From Rhodopseudomonas boonkerdii (GTDB lineage: Bacteria; Pseudomonadota; Alphaproteobacteria; Rhizobiales; Xanthobacteraceae): a stretch of 64,000 nt of DNA. The stretch spans positions 3,410,001-3,474,000 of the forward strand of contig NZ_CP036537.1 of assembly GCF_021184025.1 (NCBI RefSeq), in the 5' to 3' direction. Both the position numbers and the translations under genes were made by a program. Each line of letters opens with the position of its first letter. Position 1 is the stretch's first letter. The notes under the pieces were generated by a model that was not told the origin of the DNA, did no database searches, and worked only from the letters and a program-made list of their open reading frames with translations. Below are positions 38,838 to 47,725 of this stretch, one piece after another.

Positions 38838-38866
38838 TTGACATAATAGGTTTTTTCTGATCTAAG
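38838..38866 (+). promoter_or_regulatory. Candidate sigma-70 promoter of the TnsA-like/FtsH-like operon
   Basis: Perfect TTGACA, 17-base spacer, then TCTAAG (four of six matches to the -10 box), about 130 bases before the start at 38997. Confidence 0.45.
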
Positions 38867-38996
38867 AACACTCGCCTTCGGGCGCCTCCACCGATACGCT
38901 TTCGCGACCATTCGTTGCTCCCTCCCTGGACGATCGCACGCGCATGAAACGCGATCGATCCGTCGCGTCCCCATGTCCCGAACTATGCGAGGATGA

Positions 38997-39608
38997 ATGC
39001 AGACGACGAAGCCCTCCCTCTTCATCGGTTACAGCTCCGAGCGTGCCATCCCTGTCAGGTCCCACCTCCACCGCGACTTCCTGGTACAGACGACCTTCGA
39101 CGGCGCGGTGCGCCGCATCGAATTCCACCCCAGCCTCCGCATCGACGACACCATCCAGCGCATCGATGCGTTGATCGTCGACAGCGACTACGGGCGCCAC
39201 GCCATCGACCTCGTCGAGGACCGGCCGCCGTGCGATCCGACTGCGGAAGGCCTCATGCACCTCGCTTTCGCGGAGGGATGCACGGGCATCATGACCGTCA
39301 CCTCCGCCGACATCAGGCGCGAGCCGCGCTTCACATCGGCGCGCGCGGTCTGGCGTCGTCGCGCCGACAATCTGCATGTCGACGACCGCGAAGCCGTGCT
39401 CGGCGCCCTCGAACGCGAAGGGCCGCTGCAATTGCGAGCTCTGTCGGGCCTCATCCACACGCGGCGCGGTCTTGAGGCCGTTATCCATACGATGGCCTGC
39501 GAGGGGTCCGTCGTGATCGACCTCAGCGAGCCCCTCGACGACCGTGCCGTCGTGCGAGCGGGTATGCGACCAATGGGCAAGTTCGGCCGTCTCGCCTACG
39601 GGACCTGA
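38997..39608 (+). CDS. TnsA-like protein 1, catalytic residues missing
   Basis: 203 residues. The N-terminal half has the TnsA-type layout with a DALIVD strand carrying Asp57, but the Glu and the following Lys of the PD-(D/E)xK set are not found. The C-terminal half (EAVLGALEREGPLQLRAL..) looks like a winged helix, as in TnsA. Paralogue of 39857-40435. First gene of a four-gene operon. Probably a non-cutting DNA-binding or adaptor protein; confidence in the fold is moderate. Confidence 0.5.
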   Translation: MQTTKPSLFIGYSSERAIPVRSHLHRDFLVQTTFDGAVRRIEFHPSLRIDDTIQRIDALIVDSDYGRHAIDLVEDRPPCDPTAEGLMHLAFAEGCTGIMTVTSADIRREPRFTSARAVWRRRADNLHVDDREAVLGALEREGPLQLRALSGLIHTRRGLEAVIHTMACEGSVVIDLSEPLDDRAVVRAGMRPMGKFGRLAYGT

Positions 39609-39856
39609 CCTCCCGCTCTTTGCGCATCCATCCCCCGGCGGCATCGAAACCTCGCGTGGTCGGGGCCCAACCAGACCCCGCAGTCGTCGGTCATTCGAAC
39701 CATTCGCTGGCATCAATTTCAGCACAATTCGCTCCGTCGAAGCCACGCCCTCGGAATCAAACCGCGGACGTCCCTGAGAACATGAGATCGACTTGTTGCT
39801 CACGGTCGAAGTCTGACGCTTCCGAATATTCCTGACACAGCGACACGGAGCGCTTG

Positions 39857-40435
39857 ATGGCCTACGCATCTCCTCGTCAACGCGAATTTTTCATCGGAGC
39901 CAAAACACACGGACAAGCGGTTCCGGTCGAAGGCGTCGTTCGCGACGCCCTCATCCTGCTTTCGCTCGATCCTGACGTGCTCGATATCGGCCACATGAAC
40001 TCGGTAGAAGTCGATGGCCACAGACACTGGATCGATGCCATCACCGTGACCAGACAGGGCGGCGGCGTTCGCTTGTTCGGGCTCGCCAATCGAAATGACG
40101 ATCCTCCGCTAAAGCGCATTGCATCGCTCTGCGGCATGGACATCGAGATCGTCGAAGTCGGCCAGGTGACCGCCGAACCGCGCCTTGCGTCGGCGCGCGA
40201 GATCTGGTCGCAGCGGCACATACAGATGCCTTGCTCGATGCGTCGCGCCATCGCACGCGCACTGTTCGATGACGGTCCACTGACGTTGCACCAGCTTTGC
40301 AGTTACGTGCCCGGTCCACGCGAACCCGAGAGTGCGGTCATGTCGATGCTCTGCTCTGGCGAGATCGAGCTTGCTCGGGCTTTGCAGCCTTCGGACACCT
40401 TCGGCGGCGCCACCCTGATCCGGAGCCGCGGATGA
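39857..40435 (+). CDS. TnsA-like protein 2, catalytic residues missing
   Basis: 192 residues. SLDPDVLDIGHMNSVEVDG and HRHWIDAITV (Asp60) match the core of TnsA-type nucleases, as does the neighbouring tnsA at 43705, but the Lys position reads LFGLA. C-terminal winged-helix-like region follows. ATG at 39857 has GGAG upstream. The stop overlaps the AAA+ protease start by 4 bases (ATGA), so they are coupled. Confidence 0.55.
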   Translation: MAYASPRQREFFIGAKTHGQAVPVEGVVRDALILLSLDPDVLDIGHMNSVEVDGHRHWIDAITVTRQGGGVRLFGLANRNDDPPLKRIASLCGMDIEIVEVGQVTAEPRLASAREIWSQRHIQMPCSMRRAIARALFDDGPLTLHQLCSYVPGPREPESAVMSMLCSGEIELARALQPSDTFGGATLIRSRG

Positions 40436-42327
40436 CTGAGTGGGAGAGCCAGGACGATCTTTCGTTGCCGGTGGTGGAGAGCGGCAGCAAGCCCCTGTTG
40501 GCAAAGTCGCCGGACGCCGTGGCACGCCTCGCCGCAGCGGCTATCGAAGCGGTCGTAACGCCCGAATTCACGCGCAGAATCGATCGTGACGACGTCCTCG
40601 CAGTCGTCGCGCTCGTCCCCAACGACGAATGGCTTCAGCCGATCACGAAAGCCTGGAAAGCCCGGTTCCGGTCGTGGGTGGTAGTCACACGTGAGCGAAG
40701 CGGGTATTCGCGAACTGCGGACAGTGGCGGTAGCGAAGTGGCGCGCGCACTCTCGCTAGGCAAGTCCGTGCTCGGAGTTGCGGAAGAAGCGGACATGCTG
40801 CCGCGCGCACTGACGACGAACGCTGACTTCGTCGTCGAGCTCCGGCTCGACGCGTCGATCATACGCCGCGCCATCGAACGCTTCACCAACCGGAAGACGC
40901 CGGAGCCGTCCGGCGAATACCGGAAGCTCGACATCTGCGTCGCAGCGTCGGCCTTCCGCCCTTCGTGGTCGCCGCGACAAATCCTCAGACGCATTGACAG
41001 CGCGGCGTGCGCGTCCTCGCCCCCTCCTGATGCGAAGGACCTTCAGCGGCTCGAGGACGCACATCAATACGGTGAAGCACAGACGTGGGCGCTCCAGTTG
41101 GTCGAACAAGTCGGCGCATGGCGCCGGAACGAGCTCGACTGGTCCGAGGTCCAGAACACCTGCCTGTTCTACGGCCCGCCCGGAACCGGGAAAACCACGC
41201 TGGCGCAAATCGTCGCCGCTGCGCTCAAAATCGACAACTTTGTGCCTGGATCGATGGCCGCTTGCTTCTCCGGCGGCAGCTCAGAACTCGGCAAAGCAAT
41301 GAAGATCGCGCGCGACATCAATCGCACGTCTCCGGAGGCAGTGATCCATTGGGACGAACTGGAGGCGCTTCCGCGGCGAGATCGACTCGACGGACGTGCT
41401 CATTCGTATTGGGGCCCATGGGTAACCGGGATGATGTTGGACATAGAGGCAGCGGCCCGCGAGCCCGGGAAAATCATACTGGCCAGCACAAATTACGTCG
41501 AGCAAGTCGATCCCGCCCTGCGGCGCCCGGGCCGTTTCGGTCGTAGCATTTACATCGGTCACCCGGACGAGCAAGGCATCGAAGCGATTGCGCGGCATCA
41601 TCTGCGTGGCGAGCTTCCCGGTGCCAATCTCTCGCAGTTCGCGCTTATCTGCCTCAATCGGACTGCTGCAGAAATCGCGGCGACCGTCAAAGACGCCCGC
41701 CGTCTAGCCAGGACCGCTGGCCGGGACTTGACGCTCGATGATCTAATCAATGCTGCGTTGGGCGAGAAGGATGCTGATCCCACCGAGCTCTGGCGGACGT
41801 GCATTCACGAAGCGGGGCATGCCGCACTCGGCGTTATTCTCGGCATCGGGGTACTGAAGTCGGTGAAAGCGTCGATGAAGGGCGGATCGAGCGGCACCAC
41901 CGCGTTCGAGACGACCGCATCGATCGACACCCTCGACGTTATCGAGCGAAGGGTCGTCCTCCTGCTCGCTGGCCGCTCTGCCGAGTGCGTCTTCTTCGGC
42001 GAACCCGGGGCTGGCGCATCGGGTTCCGATGACAGCGATCTTGCCAAGGCCACAAAACTTTTGGCACTGGCCCAGATGACGGGCCTCGGTGAAACGATCG
42101 TGTACACCGGCAGTGCCGATGATGCCCTCGCCGCGGTCAGGCTCAATCCCGCTCTCCGGGCCAAGGTTGAGCGCCACTTGCGCTATCTCGAACAATCAAC
42201 GGTCTCGCTGGTTCGCGCTCATAGAGCCCCTATCGAAGATATCGCACGGCAACTTGCCGAGCGTCGTCACCTCACCGGCGACCAAGTTCGCAGCTTGATT
42301 TTCACTCACGACACCGAAGGAGGCTGA
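40432..42327 (+). CDS. Soluble FtsH-like AAA+ zinc protease
   Basis: 631 residues. The N-terminal ~230 residues are of unknown type and have no membrane helix. AAA+ domain: Walker A GPPGTGKT at 248-255, Walker B with Asp308-Glu, and RRPGRFGR second-region-of-homology with arginine finger. M41 protease: HEAGH at 459-463 and third zinc ligand Asp536 (SDLAKAT). All catalytic residues are intact. True FtsH is membrane-anchored, so this is a divergent soluble relative. Coupled to TnsA-like protein 2 and followed at once by a small gene. Confidence 0.85.
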   Translation: MTEWESQDDLSLPVVESGSKPLLAKSPDAVARLAAAAIEAVVTPEFTRRIDRDDVLAVVALVPNDEWLQPITKAWKARFRSWVVVTRERSGYSRTADSGGSEVARALSLGKSVLGVAEEADMLPRALTTNADFVVELRLDASIIRRAIERFTNRKTPEPSGEYRKLDICVAASAFRPSWSPRQILRRIDSAACASSPPPDAKDLQRLEDAHQYGEAQTWALQLVEQVGAWRRNELDWSEVQNTCLFYGPPGTGKTTLAQIVAAALKIDNFVPGSMAACFSGGSSELGKAMKIARDINRTSPEAVIHWDELEALPRRDRLDGRAHSYWGPWVTGMMLDIEAAAREPGKIILASTNYVEQVDPALRRPGRFGRSIYIGHPDEQGIEAIARHHLRGELPGANLSQFALICLNRTAAEIAATVKDARRLARTAGRDLTLDDLINAALGEKDADPTELWRTCIHEAGHAALGVILGIGVLKSVKASMKGGSSGTTAFETTASIDTLDVIERRVVLLLAGRSAECVFFGEPGAGASGSDDSDLAKATKLLALAQMTGLGETIVYTGSADDALAAVRLNPALRAKVERHLRYLEQSTVSLVRAHRAPIEDIARQLAERRHLTGDQVRSLIFTHDTEGG

Positions 42328-42597
42328 ATGATCCGAGTCACGGTCGAACTTCTACCAGGCGGCTACGACAACATCACCCGACGCACGATCGCGATGATGC
42401 ATGTCGGCAACATGTCCAACTTGGCTCCTCGAAGCGACTACGACGTCATGTTGATGGAAGCCGCGAACAGCCTGGCCAGTACGCCATCGCGGACAGCAGC
42501 ATGGACGCTGCGAGATCACGACCGACACCAGTCGGTCTGGATGCTGATCCGGGCGGCGCTCGCGGAATATGAAGGCGCCGATTTCGAGGAGCTATAG
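42328..42597 (+). CDS. Small partner protein of the FtsH-like protease
   Basis: 89 residues, starting directly after the protease stop, so it is cotranscribed. Beta-rich N-terminus (RVTVELLPGGYDN) and acidic helical C-terminus. Could be an adaptor or substrate of the protease. No family recognised. Confidence 0.6.
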   Translation: MIRVTVELLPGGYDNITRRTIAMMHVGNMSNLAPRSDYDVMLMEAANSLASTPSRTAAWTLRDHDRHQSVWMLIRAALAEYEGADFEEL

Positions 42598-42604
42598 CGC
42601 AATC

Positions 42605-42647
42605 GTTCGGCATATCGTGTGGATTCACTTCACACGATATGCCGAAC
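42605..42647 (+). terminator. Strong intrinsic terminator
   Basis: Perfect 17-bp stem (42605-42621 with 42631-42647), followed by GGCTTTTATTATT; ends the operon that starts at 38997. Confidence 0.9.
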
Positions 42648-42810
42648 GGCTTTTATTATTGTCGTTTAGCAATCGAGTCCTTGAAAGTCGTCCGCGAGCG
42701 ATCACCACGAGGTGTGCGTTCGCGTCGAAAACGGCGCCAATCACGCTCCGAAGGGCAAAAAAGATTCGAGAGAATTTTATGAATCGGCATCTTTCTTGTC
42801 CGCCAAATAC

Positions 42811-43020
42811 CGCGGCCGAGATGCAACAGAGCCTATGATTCAGCTGGTTCGCGCGATTCCGCCATGCCCGTAATCGCACGTCCAGCAACGCACCAGGCAA
42901 ATTAGCGCGGCCAAAATTTTGTGTTGCTGCGCATATTCTCGACGATCATGTTGATGACGCCGGCGCAAAAAGCTCGGCCTAGTAGCAACACAGCGCGGCC
43001 GAAGAGCAACACGGCCGAAG
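42811..43020 (+). repeat. Iterated 19-21 bp motif, candidate transposase-binding sites
   Basis: Three related copies (from 42811, 42973 and 42993) share CGGCC-T/G-A-n-n-GCAACA; two are in tandem 20-21 bases apart, a partial fourth starts at 43010, and an inverted GTGTTGCTGC lies near 42921. Multiple ~20-bp repeats beside tnsA are how TnsB sites appear at Tn7-type ends. No matching set was found elsewhere in the window. Confidence 0.4.
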
Positions 43021-43050
43021 GAGAGAAGACATGCACAAGTCCAGAAATGC

Positions 43051-43086
43051 GAAAGCCCAACCACCCTGGCCGGTGGTTGGGCTTTC
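43051..43086. terminator. 15-bp perfect hairpin
   Basis: GAAAGCCCAACCACC pairs with its exact complement across a 6-base loop; followed by TTAA rather than a T-run. Bidirectional terminator or part of a structured RNA (see the hairpin finding). Confidence 0.6.
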
Positions 43087-43214
43087 TTAAGCAATCAAGT
43101 GAGCTAGGAAACTCACTCTCTCGACCAACGAGAGAGACACTGCCAGCTCCACGGCAGTGATGCAAGCGCTGTTTCCGCGCCTCTCCTGATTTCACATCCC
43201 CATGGTTAGCAATC

Positions 43215-43234
43215 GCCGGACAACATTGTCCGGC
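43215..43234. promoter_or_regulatory. 20-bp near-perfect palindrome GCCGGACAA-CA-TTGTCCGGC
   Basis: Nine-base arms with a 2-base centre, 137 bases upstream of the first gene of the transposition operon. Likely an operator; the regulator is not known. Confidence 0.4.
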
Positions 43235-43370
43235 AACGCTACCGGCTTGCCCGACGCATCCAGCGTTGGCCCCGGCGCGTCGGCATCGCCGACGCGCTCC
43301 CATCGACATCACCCGAGTAGCAGCGCTTTCCGCGCCACGACGGCGCTCGCGCCAAAACAGGAACAGCGAC

Positions 43371-43643
43371 ATGAATACCATTGTGCATCCCGATCCGGCC
43401 GCATTCTACACGGCACTGGAATGGGCCGAATACATCACGACGGACGCCTCGAGCGACATTACGGCGATCTCGTCCGCTTACGGATCGTCCGACCACGAAC
43501 GTGAGATCATCCAGGACGAACTCATGAACTACGCCGGCTGGATGTCGGGCAAGTTCAGCTTCAACCGCAGTGTCGTCATCGATCTCCTGCTTCGCGTCGC
43601 CCAGCACGCCTGCGCCGATGCTGGCGCGGGCCGCCTCCACTGA
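43371..43643 (+). CDS. Small acidic protein heading the transposition operon
   Basis: 90 residues, acidic, helical, no recognised domain. Same strand as tnsA, 61 bases upstream of it, preceded by AGGA. Possibly an accessory or regulator of transposition. Confidence 0.6.
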   Translation: MNTIVHPDPAAFYTALEWAEYITTDASSDITAISSAYGSSDHEREIIQDELMNYAGWMSGKFSFNRSVVIDLLLRVAQHACADAGAGRLH

Positions 43644-43704
43644 CGCCTAAGCGACCGGGGTGCGGAGCATTCCGGTCGACTCTCCTCGAGATCAGGAACA
43701 TCAA

Positions 43705-44421
43705 ATGACAACTCACGCAGTCTTCAACGGCGTGGGCTTCGCCGCCCACGATCCAGATATTTGGTACCCCGTAGGACAAAGTCTGGGCACCCGCGCCACG
43801 GCCTGGCGATCCCGCTTCGCCACGACGGGCTTTCTCGTCGAACCCGATGCCGACGGCAACGATCGCGTCATCAATTTCGAGAGCCGTATCGAAAAATACG
43901 CCATCGAAGCTTTGGCAATGGATCCCTCTATCGCGACCGTCATCGAACAGGCTCCTTGCGTCGAGTATTACGACCACAACGGCGAGTGGCACCGTCACAC
44001 CTTCGACTGCCTCGCGATCGGCACGGACGGCCTTCGCACCGCCGGAGCCATCAAGCACAGCAAGCGCGCGGCGAAGAGCGGCATCTATGAGACTGTCCGG
44101 TCTATTGCCGCACAGATCGACCGCTCGATCGCGGATCGGGTCGTGGTGATGACCGAACTCGACTTCTCGTCCGCGGAGCGGGCGAACGCGGAGCTTGTCC
44201 ATGAAGTGCGACGTCATCCCGTGCCGGCACACGATGCCCTGGTTCGTGGCGTCGTGGCGGAAATCATTGGATCGGTGACCGTCCGCACGATCGCGGATGC
44301 ATCCGGCCTCCCCGCCGCGGACGGCTTTCGTGCCGTCGTCCGCGCGCTCGCCGACGGCGTGCTTCGCCTCTCCTCCCCGGGCTCTCGCATTGACCACGAA
44401 ACGCGCGTCCGCCGCGCCTGA
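43705..44421 (+). CDS. tnsA: TnsA-type transposon endonuclease
   Basis: 238 residues. N-terminal PD-(D/E)xK nuclease with Glu59 (FES), Asp101 (FDCLA) and Lys117 (AIK), and EQAPCVEYYDHNG between, as in Tn7 TnsA; the position two before Lys is Ala where other members have Gln or Glu. The C-terminal winged-helix region is expected to bind TnsC. It makes the 5' strand cuts that allow cut-and-paste transposition. Eighteen bases before tnsB. Confidence 0.85.
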   Translation: MTTHAVFNGVGFAAHDPDIWYPVGQSLGTRATAWRSRFATTGFLVEPDADGNDRVINFESRIEKYAIEALAMDPSIATVIEQAPCVEYYDHNGEWHRHTFDCLAIGTDGLRTAGAIKHSKRAAKSGIYETVRSIAAQIDRSIADRVVVMTELDFSSAERANAELVHEVRRHPVPAHDALVRGVVAEIIGSVTVRTIADASGLPAADGFRAVVRALADGVLRLSSPGSRIDHETRVRRA

Positions 44422-44439
44422 CCAATCAAGGAAATTACA

Positions 44440-46611
44440 ATGTCAAAAGCCAACGAAGTGATCCGCTACGATCTAGGTCCTCTCGACCGGATCATCATCA
44501 ACGACATCGCGTCGGGTCTCCGCGAATTCCGCGTCGTATCCGGCGACGATCACGGCTACGTGCTGACCGCTGCATCCGGCCGGGACAATCGCTGTGAGGA
44601 ATTCAGTCACGCCGACATCCATGCGCTCGTCAAGGCCGACCGCTTCAGTCACGACCCGCGCTGGTACGACGAGAAGAAATCGATGGTTCGCGTCAGGCAC
44701 GGTAACATCAACCTCTTCGATCTGACGGAGACCGAGCAACGTCAGATCCTCAAACGTCACGAAATCGTCGAGCTGCTGCTCGCCGCGGAGAAGGCCGACA
44801 AGAATTTCAAGCGTACCGACGAATATCTCGGCGAGGTGCGCACGATCATCGGCGGCACGCTGCTTCAACGCAATCAGGCCCGCGCAGCGGGCGACAAAAA
44901 AGAACGCTGCGACCAGGACTTCACGATGGCCGGAATGCCGTCCACCCGCACGATGCGGCGCTGGCTCCGGATGTACGAAGAATCGGGTTGCGACGTGCTG
45001 TCCCTACGGGACGGCCATCATCGCAGCGGCAACAACTATTCCAACCTCGCCCCGACGATCCTTGCCCTCATGGAGAAGCACGCCGCAGGATACGCCGACC
45101 GTCGCCGCCCGACGATTCATCGACAATATGAGGCAATGGCCCGCGAACTCCGCGAAATCAACGGTTCCCGCGAGAGCGGTGCGGCGCCTCTCGTCATGCC
45201 CAGCCCGACCACCTTCCGAAAAGTCGTGAAATCAATTCCGGCTTTCGACATCCACGCCGGCAGGTTCGGCATCGAGGCCGCCAAGAAGAAATTCGCCATT
45301 GTCGGCGCTGGACTGGAAAGCGTGCGCGCTTTCCAGCGCATGCTGGCGGACGGGCACAAAATGCAGATCGTGACGATCTCGGAGGAGAACGGAAAGGAGG
45401 TCAAAAAGCGTCTTATGCTGCACTGTGCGATCGATGCCGCCACCCGCTGCGTGACCGCCGTCAAGTTGTCGGAGACCGAAAACAAGAAAACCGCCGTGCC
45501 GTTGTTGCGCATGGCGGTTTCGGACAAATCACGTTTTGCCGAGGCGGCCAACTGCAGCAGCACCTGGCCCATGACGGCCCGCCCCGTCTCCGTTCACACC
45601 GACAGCGGCAGCGCCTGGATCTCCACCGAGTTCCGCACCGCCGTTGCCAATCTTCGCGCAACCGCCGAGGTCGCAGCGGTAGGCGTCCCCTGGATGCGCT
45701 CACACGCCGAGCGTTTTTTCGGCACGCTCGACCGTTGCCTGCTGCCCTCCTTCAGCGGTCGCACCTTCGGCTCGATCCAAGAGAAGGGCGACGATGACCC
45801 CACGAAGTCCTGCAGCCTCCTCGACGACGAGTTGGGAAAAGCCATCGTCAGGTACATCGTCGATGTCTACCACCACACACCCCATGCTGGCCTGCTCGGG
45901 CTCACGCCCTTCCAAAAGTGGACCGAACTGGTCGATCGGTACGGCGTGCTCCCGCCGCCCGGTAAGCACGAAATCCGCAATATCTTCGGACTGCGTCTCG
46001 AGCGCTCGCTTGATCAGCGAGGTATCCGCGTCGCAGGCGTCCACTATCAGTCCCTCAAACTGCAAGAACATCGCCGCATCGTCGGAGATACCACGGTGAA
46101 CGTCATGTTCGACCCGGAGGACATCGGCGCCGTCAGCGCATGGCTCGGCGATGGGTGGGTCACCGTGCCCGCGGTCCATTACGACACGTTCGCGGGCGTT
46201 CACCTCGACGACTGGGTCGAGGCGGCACGCGACCTGCGCCGACGCAATCTGTTGAGCGCCGCACTGACGCAGAACCTCGTCGATGAAGCACTGCGCGACA
46301 TCGCCGCCTTGGGCAATGCCGCCATCGCCCGCGGCAACATCAACGGCATCACGACGACTGCCGAAGAGCTCGCGCGCGCCGAACGCGAGACCCTGTTCGG
46401 CTTCGACATCGCCGATGTCGATGCAATTGCAGAAGGCGGTGTGACCGCCAATCGCGACGAGAACGGCAACCGCGACCGGTTCGCCAACGCCATCGCGGTC
46501 AGGGGCGCCCTGTTGGGACCATTTCCTAACGATGCCGCCGAGGGCAACACCACGGCGTCCCCCGTCTCAACCACCCCCAACCGCAAGCCCAACATCAAGC
46601 TCGAGGACTAA
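44440..46611 (+). CDS. tnsB: TnsB-type DDE transposase
   Basis: 723 residues, normal TnsB length. N-terminal DNA-binding region, RNase H-like core with Asp332 (CAIDAATR), Asp388 (HTDSGSAW) and Glu424 (RSHAERFFG), 35 residues between the last two as in the D-D-35-E class, and a Mu-C-type beta-barrel after it (LRLERSLDQRGIRVAGVHY). It binds the element's ends and joins 3' ends to the target. Confidence 0.95.
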   Translation: MSKANEVIRYDLGPLDRIIINDIASGLREFRVVSGDDHGYVLTAASGRDNRCEEFSHADIHALVKADRFSHDPRWYDEKKSMVRVRHGNINLFDLTETEQRQILKRHEIVELLLAAEKADKNFKRTDEYLGEVRTIIGGTLLQRNQARAAGDKKERCDQDFTMAGMPSTRTMRRWLRMYEESGCDVLSLRDGHHRSGNNYSNLAPTILALMEKHAAGYADRRRPTIHRQYEAMARELREINGSRESGAAPLVMPSPTTFRKVVKSIPAFDIHAGRFGIEAAKKKFAIVGAGLESVRAFQRMLADGHKMQIVTISEENGKEVKKRLMLHCAIDAATRCVTAVKLSETENKKTAVPLLRMAVSDKSRFAEAANCSSTWPMTARPVSVHTDSGSAWISTEFRTAVANLRATAEVAAVGVPWMRSHAERFFGTLDRCLLPSFSGRTFGSIQEKGDDDPTKSCSLLDDELGKAIVRYIVDVYHHTPHAGLLGLTPFQKWTELVDRYGVLPPPGKHEIRNIFGLRLERSLDQRGIRVAGVHYQSLKLQEHRRIVGDTTVNVMFDPEDIGAVSAWLGDGWVTVPAVHYDTFAGVHLDDWVEAARDLRRRNLLSAALTQNLVDEALRDIAALGNAAIARGNINGITTTAEELARAERETLFGFDIADVDAIAEGGVTANRDENGNRDRFANAIAVRGALLGPFPNDAAEGNTTASPVSTTPNRKPNIKLED

Positions 46612-46614
46612 CCT

Positions 46615-47661
46615 ATGAACCACCATGACAACGATCCCATCAAGCGTATGCAGGCCGCACTTCCAGCCGAAATGTCGATCGAACTGAACACCATCGCGCA
46701 TCTCAAGCGGAAGTACGTCGCGACCGACCGCGACGGCACCCTCGCCGCCGAAGTCAACAAACTGCTCAATGATGCCGTCCAGCCGCTCGACCCGGCTCTG
46801 CCACCTTCGCTAGAGAACCGCTCGGTTCCTCGCGGCCTGGCCCTCATCGGCCCGACCGGCGTCGGCAAGACTACAGCGTTGAAACGCCTGTTCAGCAAGC
46901 ATGCCGCGTTCACGGGATATCGCGACGTATCTTCCGGCTCACCGCTGATCCTGTTCTCCGCACCCAGCCCCTGCACGGTCATCCAACTCGGTCGCCGCCT
47001 GCTCTTCGCAAGCGGGTACCCTCTCGAACGCGACCTTCCCGCGCACCGTCTCTTCGAACTCGCCGGCAAACGCCTGAACTCAACGGGCAAGATCGTGCTC
47101 GCCATCGAGGAATTCCAGCACGTGGTCCACAACGTCCCCGTGAAAGATCAGCAACTGGTGGCGGACATCCTCAAGGCGCTGATGGAGATCGAGCGCATCA
47201 CCGTCATCATCAGTGGCATCGAGACCCTCAAACCGTTCCTCGCTCTTGATCCGCAACTCGATCGTCGGCTCACCAAGGTCTATTTCGATCGTCTCGAACC
47301 GGGCGATCACGACCTGATCCACGGCACGCTGTGCAGCTACGCCGCAGAATCCAACATCGAGGTCGATCACGCGGAAGCCCGAGCCAAAGCGCTGGTCCCT
47401 CGTCTCAGCCATGCTTCCCGCTACGCGTTCGGGCTCGCCGTAGAGAACATCATCAAGGCCATCGCCCGCTGCAAGCAGGACGGCGGCAACGTGCTCAGGG
47501 TGGAACACTTCGCGACAGTCTACGCCGCCGCAAGCGGCAAAGGTGCAAGCGAGAACCCCTTCATCGTCGATCGCTGGCACGAAGTGAAGGTTCCGACCTC
47601 CGACAACAACTTGCAGAACGGACCTCCGCCGCCGGCAACCAAAAAGAGCAGGAAATCCTGA
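46615..47661 (+). CDS. tnsC: TnsC/TniB-type AAA+ ATPase
   Basis: 348 residues. Walker A GPTGVGKT at 79-86; Walker B reads VLAIEEFQH with Glu165-Glu166 where most members have Asp-Glu. Forms filaments on DNA and links the target selector to TnsA/TnsB. Starts 3 bases after tnsB stop. Confidence 0.92.
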   Translation: MNHHDNDPIKRMQAALPAEMSIELNTIAHLKRKYVATDRDGTLAAEVNKLLNDAVQPLDPALPPSLENRSVPRGLALIGPTGVGKTTALKRLFSKHAAFTGYRDVSSGSPLILFSAPSPCTVIQLGRRLLFASGYPLERDLPAHRLFELAGKRLNSTGKIVLAIEEFQHVVHNVPVKDQQLVADILKALMEIERITVIISGIETLKPFLALDPQLDRRLTKVYFDRLEPGDHDLIHGTLCSYAAESNIEVDHAEARAKALVPRLSHASRYAFGLAVENIIKAIARCKQDGGNVLRVEHFATVYAAASGKGASENPFIVDRWHEVKVPTSDNNLQNGPPPPATKKSRKS

Positions 47662-47725
47662 TCGCCTGCTCCGTTCACAACCGGCGCCTCATCAGCGCCG
47701 GTTCTCCTCATCGAGAGGTATCCGA

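Larger units (their letters stand above)
42648..43370. other. 723-bp gene-free region before the transposition operon
   Basis: No convincing gene. It contains the iterated motifs and the hairpins listed separately, and must hold the promoter of the transposition operon. Confidence 0.6.

Noticed and set aside
40432..42327. Calling the AAA+ protease a normal FtsH
   Set aside because: It lacks the N-terminal membrane helices and has an unrelated 230-residue N-terminus; only the AAA+ and M41 parts match.
42921..43160. Small open frame on the plus strand with ARPSSNTARPKSN repeats
   Set aside because: Its apparent repeats come from the DNA motif at 42973-43020, and it runs through the 15-bp hairpin, so it is probably not coding.
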